Assembly: GCA_902766265.1 (NCBI GenBank)
Contig: CACXCY010000200.1
Coordinates: 1-16,788 of the forward strand
Source of the DNA: an uncultured Bacteroidota bacterium
GTDB taxonomy: Bacteria; Bacteroidota; Bacteroidia; Bacteroidales; P3
Length of the DNA stretch: 16,788 nucleotides
Reading direction: 5' to 3'
The first letter of the stretch is position 1; every line of letters starts with the position of its first letter. The position numbers were made by a program, and so were the translations under genes. The notes below the pieces were generated by a model. That model was not told the origin of the DNA. It ran no database searches and was given only the letters and a program-made list of their open reading frames with translations. Of this stretch, positions 1 through 7,148 are shown piece by piece.

Positions 1-20
1 CGAAATCATTTTAGAATGGC

Positions 21-80
21 CATCCTGCAATTTGACCTATTGACAACAAGAACCGAAAATCATCCTGCAATTTGACCTAT
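21..80. repeat. 20-bp perfect direct repeat, 40-bp period
   Basis: Positions 21-40 and 61-80 carry the same 20 bases, catcctgcaatttgacctat, separated by 20 unrelated bases. Upstream of each copy is a similar short word (cgaaatcat at 1-9, cgaaaatcat at 54-63), so the true unit may be longer and imperfect. Only two copies are visible and the left edge of the window may cut the array. Function is unknown: it could be a duplicated regulator site or part of a dispersed intergenic repeat. Confidence 0.85.
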
Positions 81-110
81 ACGCCAATTTTAAATTGTCG
101 GCAATCAGTT

Positions 111-192
111 GCAAAGATGACGTCTGTCGAATATAAAACCGACAGACGTCAATTCTCAAGTTGACGTACGTCGATTTTCTTACAATCTTTGC
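111..192. promoter_or_regulatory. Three GACGT-type sites spaced 22 bp apart (putative operator cluster)
   Basis: TGACGTCTGTCG at 118-129 and its exact reverse complement at 140-151 form a perfect 12-bp inverted repeat with a 10-base A/T-rich loop. A third related site, TGACGTACGTCG at 162-173, contains the perfect palindrome GACGTACGTC. The three sites start at 118, 140 and 162, an exact 22-bp step of about two helical turns. An outer 8-bp inverted repeat, GCAAAGAT at 111-118 and ATCTTTGC at 185-192, brackets them. No T-run follows on either strand, so an intrinsic terminator is unlikely. Binding of a dimeric regulator is inferred. The controlled gene would lie to the left, outside the window. 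Confidence 0.5.
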
Positions 193-223
193 TCATCAGC
201 TCCCAGGTGGCGTAGAGGAAACG

Positions 224-255
224 AAAAAAGAGGGACTCAAGTAAGTCCCCCTTTT
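224..255 (-). terminator. Rho-independent terminator after ftsZ
   Basis: GGGACT at 232-237 pairs with AGTCCC at 244-249 around a 6-base loop. Beyond an A/C mismatch, the stem continues with AAAAG (226-230) against CTTTT (251-255). Read on the minus strand, the hairpin is followed by a run of six T, as in an intrinsic terminator. It lies about 35 bases past the ftsZ stop, so it ends the dcw operon. The opposite strand ends in a four-T run, so weak bidirectional action is possible. Confidence 0.75.
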
Positions 256-290
256 GTGCATAACATTATTTCAGATGAGTATTTGGTTTC

Positions 291-2000
291 TCAATCAACG
301 GTTGTGAAGAGGAAGGAGTTGAGGTTCTTCATGTCACCGCTTCTGCCTACGGCTTGATCCGATGCCTCCGACTTGCTCGAGTGAGGCGTCTGGTAGATGA
401 GCTCGTTGGTGAGTTCGGCGGTCGTCATGTTCTCAACCTTCTGCGGACCGTCGGGGTCTTGCTTGAGCAGTGCGTTCATCCTTCTGATGCGCTCAGCTCT
501 GTCGAACACGGCATCCGTGCGTTCGTCCTGATACGGCTGGAAAGCGCTATTGGCCAGCTGATCGGCAGTTTTCTGCTGGGCTTCGGTCATCGTGGTAGCC
601 GCGTCTGTCACCGGCTCAAGGGTGACATCGGCAGGAGCCATCGTCTCTACACTGGCGGTTTGCAGGTGCATACCGTCAGCCCACGATGTGGGTGTATCGA
701 CAGCGTCCTGCAGCTGTGGTTCCTCCGCCTTTTCCTCCTTGAACTCGCCGTCCATATCCAAAACCCATTTGCGTCCAGCACCAGAGTTGTCGGCAGTTCC
801 CTGGTCGTCGACGTGCTTTTGTGGAGCGGTAAATATAGGGGTTTCAGGAGTGGTCTCCTGCGGTTTGATGTGTATCTCATCAATGGGAGCAACAGGAACG
901 GGCTGTGGCTCGGGCTTCTTACAGTTTGGGTCCAACTCAGGGACTTTTGTACCATCAAAGACCTTGCCGGTTTCCGTTCCAGAGTTCTCACTCTGGGCAA
1001 AACCGGTGGCAATCAGCGTTAGTTTCAGTTCGTCGTCCAACGAGTTGTCTGCACCGGCACCCCAGATGACGGCAGAGTCGTCATTTTGAGTTTTCGAGCT
1101 GATATAGTCGGTGATGGTTTCCAGTTCATCCATCGTGATGGGGTGCTTGTCTGAGTAGGAGATATGGAACAAGACATTCTTGGCACCTGCGATGTCGTTG
1201 TCGTTCAGCAGTACGGATTCGGTAGCACTCTTGGCGGCATCCAGGGCTCTCTCCTCGCCCTTGCCGATACCCACGCCCATCAGAGCAGTGTCGCTGTGTT
1301 CCATAACTGTGTTCACATCGCGAAAGTCCACGTTGAGGATAGCATTCTTGGTGATAATCTCGGCGATGCCTTTCACTGCGGTGAGGAGCACATCGTTGGC
1401 CTTGCCGAAGGCATCGGTCATTGCCATATTTCCGAATGAACGAAGCTTGTCATTGTTGATGATAAGAATGGAGTCCACATGTTTGCGCAGTTCGGCGATG
1501 CCGTCATCGGCCAGTGCCATTTTGCGACGCCCCTCGAAAGTGAAGGGCTTCGTCACCACTGCCACAACAAGTATCTTCTTGGCTTCGTCATCATATTCTT
1601 CTTCGGGGGGAATGTCTATCTGCTTGGCTAGCTCAGCCACTACAGGAGCAGCACCCGTGCCGGTGCCGCCGCCCATACCGGCAGTGATGAAGAGCATCTT
1701 GGTGTCGTGCGACAATGCCTCCTTAATGATGTCGGCATGTGCTTGTGCGGCCTTACGACCCACTTCGGGACGTCCGCCAGCACCGAGTTTGCTCAACTCA
1801 AGTTTGTTGGGGACTGGACTTGATTGAAGCGCCTGTCTGTCGGTATTGCAGACGTAGAAGTCCACGCCCTCGATGCCTTCGCGGAACATGTGGTTCACTG
1901 CATTGCCGCCGCCGCCGCCCACGCCAATAACTTTGATATAGGAGGACTGCGCTTTAGGAGCATCAAATTCCAGAATTTCGGTATTCATTTCTTCTTCCAT
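291..2000 (-). CDS. ftsZ: Cell division protein FtsZ
   Basis: Tubulin-like GTPase that polymerises into the cytoplasmic Z-ring. At 569 residues it is far longer than the usual ~380-430. Visible features: GGGGGNAV loop near residue 28, GGGTGTG signature at 110-116, and T7 loop NVDFRDV at 223-229 with the catalytic Asp residues (D225, D228). The globular core ends near residue 336. A Pro/Glu/Thr-rich linker of over 200 residues follows, then a conserved-looking tail, NLNSFLFTTVD, likely the peptide that binds FtsA. Compared with E. coli FtsZ, an acidic insertion (PPEEEYDDEAKK, about 131-142) precedes the VVAVVTKPF strand. The start at 2000 is ATG, and an in-frame ATG four codons later (1988) is an alternative. 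It is the last gene of the operon, 190 bp after ftsA. Confidence 0.97.
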   Translation of the reverse strand: MEEEMNTEILEFDAPKAQSSYIKVIGVGGGGGNAVNHMFREGIEGVDFYVCNTDRQALQSSPVPNKLELSKLGAGGRPEVGRKAAQAHADIIKEALSHDTKMLFITAGMGGGTGTGAAPVVAELAKQIDIPPEEEYDDEAKKILVVAVVTKPFTFEGRRKMALADDGIAELRKHVDSILIINNDKLRSFGNMAMTDAFGKANDVLLTAVKGIAEIITKNAILNVDFRDVNTVMEHSDTALMGVGIGKGEERALDAAKSATESVLLNDNDIAGAKNVLFHISYSDKHPITMDELETITDYISSKTQNDDSAVIWGAGADNSLDDELKLTLIATGFAQSENSGTETGKVFDGTKVPELDPNCKKPEPQPVPVAPIDEIHIKPQETTPETPIFTAPQKHVDDQGTADNSGAGRKWVLDMDGEFKEEKAEEPQLQDAVDTPTSWADGMHLQTASVETMAPADVTLEPVTDAATTMTEAQQKTADQLANSAFQPYQDERTDAVFDRAERIRRMNALLKQDPDGPQKVENMTTAELTNELIYQTPHSSKSEASDQAVGRSGDMKNLNSFLFTTVD

Positions 2001-2112
2001 ACGGATATTGTGTGTCTAAATGACTTTTTTGTCGTTAATAATTTTGTGGATTCTATAGCAAATAGTTGTTAATTAATACGATGTACAGCTATTGCCATTG
2101 CAGAATACTTTG

Positions 2113-2144
2113 TAAAGGTACAAGGAAACAGAAGATTGCACAAT
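2113..2144 (-). promoter_or_regulatory. Possible Bacteroidota-type promoter for ftsZ
   Basis: The 190-bp ftsA-ftsZ gap is the longest inside the cluster. On the minus strand it contains ATTG (2141-2144), then 20 bases, then TACCTTTA (2113-2120). This resembles the Bacteroidota -33 TTTG / -7 TAnnTTTG pattern with one mismatch in each element. A perfect TAnnTTTG (TAACTTTG, 2167-2174) also lies nearby but has no clear -33 partner. An additional ftsZ promoter is plausible but not shown. Confidence 0.3.
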
Positions 2145-2190
2145 CGTTTGATTATTTTGTTATCAACAAAGTTAGGAACAATCACCTGTA

Positions 2191-3618
2191 TTAGTCGTCG
2201 TTGTCGGAGTCTATATTCTCTTCGGTGAAGACCCGTTTGAAGTATCCGCTCACAGCGTCAACCCAACCACCATTCTTGCTACGCCCCTTGGTGCTGTCGC
2301 CAGCAGGATGTTTTTCAGTCGTCTTGTGCTCCAGAGTCTCACTCCCCTTTTGACGTTTCACCTCTTCCTGCTGCTTACGGATAAACTCTTCCGTTTCTTT
2401 CTGTCTCTGCAGCATCTCAGGATCTGGCTCGGCAGGACGTTCGCGCTTGGCCATTTCCGATTGCTCAATGCCATAGAGCACAAGTCCAATGCCAGTGGCG
2501 TACATCGGGTCAATAATCTCTTTGGCTGAGTTTTTGTCCAAATGTTCATTGGGCAAGCCGATGCGGGTGTTGGTGCTGGTGGTGTATTCGGTCAGTTCCT
2601 TGATATTTTTGAGTTTCGCACCACCGCCGGTAAGGACCACGCCACCGATAAGTTGTTTGGCATAGCCGGATTGTTCAATCTCAAATGCCACCTGTTCCAG
2701 TATAGTGACGGTGCGAGCTTTGATAATGCCGGCAAGGGTTTTCATGCTGATTTCGCGCGAGGGCATGTAGTGTATGCCTGGAATCGAGATGATGTCGTTT
2801 TCATTCACATTCTGTGGCAGACAGCATCCGAAACGTGTTTTCAGTGCTTCGGCTTGTGGCTTCATAATGCTGCAGCCCTCCTTGATGTCATTGGTGATGG
2901 CATTACCCGCCAAAGGCAGTACTGATGTGTGACGTATTACGCCCTCGTGGAAGATGGCAATGTCGGTAGTGCCACCCCCAATGTCGACAAGTGCCGCACC
3001 AGCGGTCTTGCTGGTTTCGTCGAGAACCGCATAGGATGAGGCGATGGGTTCCAAAACGACATCTTTCACACTAAGCTTGGCTCGTTTCACACTGTCTGCG
3101 ATGTTACGCAGATTGGCGGTGTTGCCAGTGACGATTAGAAAGTTGGCTTTCAATTCTTTGCCAGCAACTCCGACAGGTGGGATTTCAGAGCTAAGCTCTT
3201 CGTTGTCCACATAGAAGGTTTGTGGGAAAATGTGAATGATTTCTTCGCCTGGGCTCAGCATAATCTGCCGCTGAGTATTAATCAGGTTATTGATGTCCTC
3301 TTCCTTGATATACTCATGGTCGGAGGGAATCATGATGCCGCCAAGATTTTGACGGCTTTTAATGTGTTGGCCTGCAATGCCAACATACACTTCTGCTACA
3401 TCAACATTGGCTTTTTCCGATGCCATGGTGACTGCTTTGACGATGGATTCGGATGTACTTTTGATGTTCATCACAACACCACGTTCCACACCGATAGATT
3501 CAGTCTTTCCATAACCCAGGATGTTGACCTTCCCGTCATCGCCACGTTGTCCGATAAAACAGGCAATCTTGGTGGTGCCAATGTCAAGTCCTACGATAAT
3601 GTCATTCTTGTTGTCCAT
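2191..3618 (-). CDS. ftsA: Cell division protein FtsA
   Basis: Actin-like ATPase that tethers FtsZ to the inner membrane and recruits later divisome proteins. Its 475 residues exceed E. coli FtsA (~420) because of the tail. Seen: phosphate-1 motif GLDIGTTK (10-17), the SHS2/1C region around 80-165, phosphate-2 motif VDIGGGTTDIAIF (211-223), and the adenosine motif VVLTGGGAKL in the last third. The C-terminus carries a charged Glu/Lys/Arg-rich stretch of about 70 residues, ending in an amphipathic segment (GGWVDAVSGYFKRVF) that fits the membrane-targeting helix. The ATG at 3618 follows ftsQ by 34 bp, which supports co-transcription. Confidence 0.97.
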   Translation of the reverse strand: MDNKNDIIVGLDIGTTKIACFIGQRGDDGKVNILGYGKTESIGVERGVVMNIKSTSESIVKAVTMASEKANVDVAEVYVGIAGQHIKSRQNLGGIMIPSDHEYIKEEDINNLINTQRQIMLSPGEEIIHIFPQTFYVDNEELSSEIPPVGVAGKELKANFLIVTGNTANLRNIADSVKRAKLSVKDVVLEPIASSYAVLDETSKTAGAALVDIGGGTTDIAIFHEGVIRHTSVLPLAGNAITNDIKEGCSIMKPQAEALKTRFGCCLPQNVNENDIISIPGIHYMPSREISMKTLAGIIKARTVTILEQVAFEIEQSGYAKQLIGGVVLTGGGAKLKNIKELTEYTTSTNTRIGLPNEHLDKNSAKEIIDPMYATGIGLVLYGIEQSEMAKRERPAEPDPEMLQRQKETEEFIRKQQEEVKRQKGSETLEHKTTEKHPAGDSTKGRSKNGGWVDAVSGYFKRVFTEENIDSDNDD

Positions 3619-3652
3619 AATGCTATGCTTATTTTCAGTTTATTGTTTATTA

Positions 3653-4543
3653 TCATTTATTGTCTTTTCGCTCTGTGCATATCAACTGGTCTTTGTATTT
3701 AAGGTTAATTTGCTTGTATGTGTTCCATCCCACTTGGTTCATGGCTTTGCGGTAGAACACCAAAAGATCATGAAACTTTTTGTCCAGATTGTCGGCGTGT
3801 CCTAATATAACAATATGGTTTCCCACCTTGGGCACGAGGCAAAGGTCTCGGTTCTCATTCACATAAATCTGGTCAAACAAGGGACCATATTCTTCATGAC
3901 TATATAGAAATTCAGCCAGTATCCACAACTGTATGATGTCCATCTCCCGAAGTTTGGAGTCCTCGCTCATTTTTTTTGCATCAAATGAGGCACAGTTGGC
4001 GCTTAGTTGCTCTTTGATATGTCCGTTGGCAATAATCACATTGCAACTTCCCTCTTGGCTCAAAGGCACGTATCGTCCCTCTTTGTCAAAATAGCATTCG
4101 TGGGCTTCAGTCTTTGTATCGCCCTTTTTTTGTTGTGTTGCATTGTCTTGGGTGTCGGATGCGTTTTGTTGGGCAGGGATGTTGACTACTTTGTTTAGGA
4201 ATACTCGCACGATAGGTGTGCGCTGGGTCGCTTTTACTATAATATCTCTGCCTATGCTGACCGAAGATTCGCAGTGTTCGACGTAAGGATTGGTCATAAC
4301 GGTATGGGCAACTGCTTGGCAGTCTACCTCTTTTACTTTTTGGCTGTTGAGCGTAGGCAATTGCTCAGCGATAAGTATCCGAATGGAATTGGCAGAGACC
4401 AGCGTATCATTGCCATTGTAGTCTACCACGACCTTGATACCCCGCACCAGCGAGTTGCTGCGTACCACATTGCTGACAATGATGCCAATCAACAGGACGA
4501 CTGCGAACAGTATGTAGAGTAGTTTCTTGTTTCGACGTTTCAT
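3653..4543 (-). CDS. ftsQ: Cell division protein FtsQ (DivIB family)
   Basis: Bitopic membrane protein that links cytoplasmic and periplasmic parts of the divisome. At 296 residues it has a short basic cytoplasmic N-terminus (MKRRNKK), one transmembrane segment at about 8-26, a POTRA-like region at about 33-110 and a beta domain after it. Sequence conservation in this family is low, so the call rests on size, topology and position between murC and ftsA. A hydrophilic Gln/Asn/Asp/Thr-rich segment (about 121-149) looks like an insertion before the conserved YFDKEGRYVPLS stretch. The ATG at 4543 is 24 bp from murC. Confidence 0.9.
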   Translation of the reverse strand: MKRRNKKLLYILFAVVLLIGIIVSNVVRSNSLVRGIKVVVDYNGNDTLVSANSIRILIAEQLPTLNSQKVKEVDCQAVAHTVMTNPYVEHCESSVSIGRDIIVKATQRTPIVRVFLNKVVNIPAQQNASDTQDNATQQKKGDTKTEAHECYFDKEGRYVPLSQEGSCNVIIANGHIKEQLSANCASFDAKKMSEDSKLREMDIIQLWILAEFLYSHEEYGPLFDQIYVNENRDLCLVPKVGNHIVILGHADNLDKKFHDLLVFYRKAMNQVGWNTYKQINLKYKDQLICTERKDNK

Positions 4544-4567
4544 GTTCCGTTCGGATGGTTAATTGGG

Positions 4568-5959
4568 TTAGTTTTCCATCATGATTTTTTCCAACTCGGG
4601 TACTAGGCGGTCGATGTCCCCTGCCCCCATGGTCACTAACACATCAGGGTAAAGTGCAGGTACAACTTCCAATACCTGTTCGGGAGTACACAGATATTTT
4701 GACATCTTATTTATTTTGTGTAGTATCAAATGGGAGGTGACTCCAGGAATTGGATTTTCTCGGGCTGGGTAGATAGGCATAAGTATTATTTCGTCCAGCG
4801 GCATTAATGCTTTGGCAAACTCGTCAGCCAAGTCAGCGGTACGGCTGTAGAGGTGAGGTTGGAATATTCCTACCACACGCTTGCCTGGATAGAGGTATTT
4901 GATGGAATCTATGGTCGCTGTAATCTCTTTCGGATGATGAGCATAGTCGTCAATGTATACCAATTCAGGAGTGTTGATGCGATAGTCGAAACGCCGACGT
5001 ATACCAGCGAAGGTCTTAAGACCATAGCGTAACTGGTGCTCGTCCAATCCGCATGACAAAGCCACTGCCGCTGCGGCTACAGCGTTTTCCACGTTGTATA
5101 GACAAGAATTCTGGAGCTCCAGGTCGTATAATACACGTGATGGTGTGCGTAGGTCAAAGTAGATGTTGCCTCTATAGTTACGTATATTGATAGCATAGTA
5201 GTCGGCCTCAATGCCATGAGTGGTGTATGTTTCAATAGGACAGGATGACAGAGGCCTTTCGTGTTTGTGTTCATGCTCCCTATCGTCATGTTCATGGTGG
5301 TGCCCTGTACCCAACAGCCCCTCTTTGACAAACAGGCGACCTTCGGGGTTTGTTTGGCTTGCATATTGTCGGAACGCCTCTAATAGATGCTCATGTGTTC
5401 CATATATGTCCAGGTGGTCGGGGTCGGTGGCGGTAATTACACTATAATAAGGGTGCAGTTGCAGAAAAGACCGGTCATATTCGTCGGCCTCCACAACCAT
5501 GTACTCGCTCTTGGAGTCCATGACCATATTACTGTCAAAATTTTTCGATATGCCTCCGAGAAAAGCACTGCATCCTTTGTCGCTTTTGCTCAGCAGGTAG
5601 GCAATCATACTGCTGGTAGTTGTTTTTCCATGGGTTCCTGCAACAGCGATACATTTCTTGTCCTGGGTCAGTTCGCCTAGTACTTGCGAGCGTTTTTCCA
5701 TGGGGATACCAGTTTGTGACAGATATTGGAACTCTGCTGTTTCTTGTGGTACGGCTGGAGTGTAGATGACAAGGTCGATATTATTGGGAATCTTCTTAGG
5801 GTTGTCGTCATAGTGTATGTCGATGCCTTCGGCAATAAGCTGGTTGGTTAGGGGACTTTCAGTGCGGTCATAACCCGACACATCGTCTCCACGTAACTTA
5901 AAGTAGCGTGCCAATGCGCTCATGCCAATGCCCCCGATGCCAAGGAAATAGTATCTCAT
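4568..5959 (-). CDS. murC: UDP-N-acetylmuramate--L-alanine ligase MurC
   Basis: Cytoplasmic ATP-dependent ligase that adds L-Ala to UDP-MurNAc, the first amino acid of the stem peptide. The 463 residues match the family. Domains in order: Rossmann-like N-terminal domain beginning FLGIGGIGMSALA (5-17), ATP-binding P-loop GTHGKTTT (108-115), EADEYDRSF (157-165), the DPDHLDIYGT segment (179-188), and a C-terminal ligase domain with DDYAHHPKE. Odd: residues 220-234 read HHHEHDDREHEHKHE, seven His in 15 residues, in the central domain where homologues have a short variable loop. The ATG at 5959 agrees with the family start. Confidence 0.97.
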   Translation of the reverse strand: MRYYFLGIGGIGMSALARYFKLRGDDVSGYDRTESPLTNQLIAEGIDIHYDDNPKKIPNNIDLVIYTPAVPQETAEFQYLSQTGIPMEKRSQVLGELTQDKKCIAVAGTHGKTTTSSMIAYLLSKSDKGCSAFLGGISKNFDSNMVMDSKSEYMVVEADEYDRSFLQLHPYYSVITATDPDHLDIYGTHEHLLEAFRQYASQTNPEGRLFVKEGLLGTGHHHEHDDREHEHKHERPLSSCPIETYTTHGIEADYYAINIRNYRGNIYFDLRTPSRVLYDLELQNSCLYNVENAVAAAAVALSCGLDEHQLRYGLKTFAGIRRRFDYRINTPELVYIDDYAHHPKEITATIDSIKYLYPGKRVVGIFQPHLYSRTADLADEFAKALMPLDEIILMPIYPARENPIPGVTSHLILHKINKMSKYLCTPEQVLEVVPALYPDVLVTMGAGDIDRLVPELEKIMMEN

Positions 5960-5991
5960 TGTTCTGCTTTTTAATCTAGTTACTCTTAATT

Positions 5992-7095
5992 TTATTCATG
6001 TTTGGCAACGATTTTCTCGATCTCGTCCACAATTACGTCTGCTGCATTATGCATTCCCAGCTTGGTAATGGCTTCGTGCATTTTGTGTTGCTTGTCGGTC
6101 GACGATAAGAGTTCGTCCATTGTTGCAATTCCAGTCTCATTGCATATATCATCGCGCACCATCATAGCGGCTCCTTTACCTACGAGAGCCATGGCATTCT
6201 TGGTCTGGTGGTCTTCTGCAACGTTGGGTGAGGGGATGAGTATGCTGGGTTTGCCTACTAAGCAAAGTTCTGAAATAGCTATGGCGCCAGCACGTGAGAT
6301 GACAACATCGGCTGCTGCATATGCCAAATCCATGCGGCTAATAAATGGATGTACCTTGACCCACTCGTCAACGCCGGATTTTTTGGTGGCATTTGCTGCG
6401 TCTTCATACATCCATTTGCCTGTTTGCCATAGCAACTGCACATCTTTTTCGCGGAAATATACCAAGTGGTTCATGATCATCTGGTTGATACTTTTGGCAC
6501 CAAGACTGCCACCTACTGATAGCACAACCTTCTTATTGGGGTCGAGCCCAAAATGACGGCATCCCTCTTCTCTGCTAGCAGATATGTATTCAATATCTTT
6601 GCGTACAGGATTGCCTGTAAAGACGATCTTGTCTTTAGGAAAGTATTTTTCCAATCCGTCGTATGCCACACAGATTTTCTGGGCTTTCTTTGAGAGCATC
6701 TTGTTAGTCAGCCCGGGGAATGAGTTTTGCTCCTGGAGTATAGTCTTGTATCCCATACGGGCCGCGGTCTTCAGGGTGGGTGCGCTGGCATATCCTCCCA
6801 CACCGACTACGATATCGGGGTCGAAGTTTTTGATGATACGGCGTACGAGACACTGGCTTCTCATCATTTTGAATGGAACGGCAAGGTTTTTCAGCGTCAG
6901 ACGTCTTTGCAGTCCTGCTATCGGGAGTGCTTTAATCTCATATCCTGCAGCTGGCACTTTTTCCATTTCCATACGGCCCTCTGCTCCAATGAACAGGATG
7001 TTGGCATCGTCCCAACGTGCCTTAATGGCGTTGGCTATTGCGATTGCGGGGAAAATATGTCCACCGCTGCCTCCTCCGCTGATGATTGCTTTCAT
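5992..7095 (-). CDS. murG: Lipid II synthase, GlcNAc transferase MurG
   Basis: Peripheral membrane GT28 glycosyltransferase that moves GlcNAc from UDP-GlcNAc onto lipid I at the cytoplasmic face, making lipid II. Its 367 residues are of usual length. Seen: glycine-rich loop GGGSGGH (7-13, with Ser where many homologues have Thr), GVGGYASAP (98-106), QEQNSFPG (121-128), the second glycine loop GGSLGAKSIN (195-204), and the donor-site block SRAGAIAISELCLVGKPSILIP (267-288) followed by EDHQTKNA (294-301). The ATG at 7095 gives the expected MKAIISGGG start. It lies 53 bp from ftsW and 32 bp from murC. Confidence 0.97.
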   Translation of the reverse strand: MKAIISGGGSGGHIFPAIAIANAIKARWDDANILFIGAEGRMEMEKVPAAGYEIKALPIAGLQRRLTLKNLAVPFKMMRSQCLVRRIIKNFDPDIVVGVGGYASAPTLKTAARMGYKTILQEQNSFPGLTNKMLSKKAQKICVAYDGLEKYFPKDKIVFTGNPVRKDIEYISASREEGCRHFGLDPNKKVVLSVGGSLGAKSINQMIMNHLVYFREKDVQLLWQTGKWMYEDAANATKKSGVDEWVKVHPFISRMDLAYAAADVVISRAGAIAISELCLVGKPSILIPSPNVAEDHQTKNAMALVGKGAAMMVRDDICNETGIATMDELLSSTDKQHKMHEAITKLGMHNAADVIVDEIEKIVAKHE

Positions 7096-7148
7096 AATGC
7101 TTTTCTTATTTCAGATGTTTATATATTTCTTTTAGAATGTGTTAGTTG

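Noticed and set aside
21..80. CRISPR repeat pair
   Set aside because: Only two 20-bp copies with one 20-bp spacer, shorter than known CRISPR units, and no cas genes in view.
118..151. Intrinsic terminator from the 12-bp inverted repeat
   Set aside because: No T-run follows on either strand. The hairpin at 224-255 already serves as the ftsZ terminator.
354..1022. 222-codon plus-strand ORF opposite the ftsZ linker
   Set aside because: It overlaps the Pro/Glu/Thr-rich linker, where stops are rare on the other strand. The translation has no recognisable domain.
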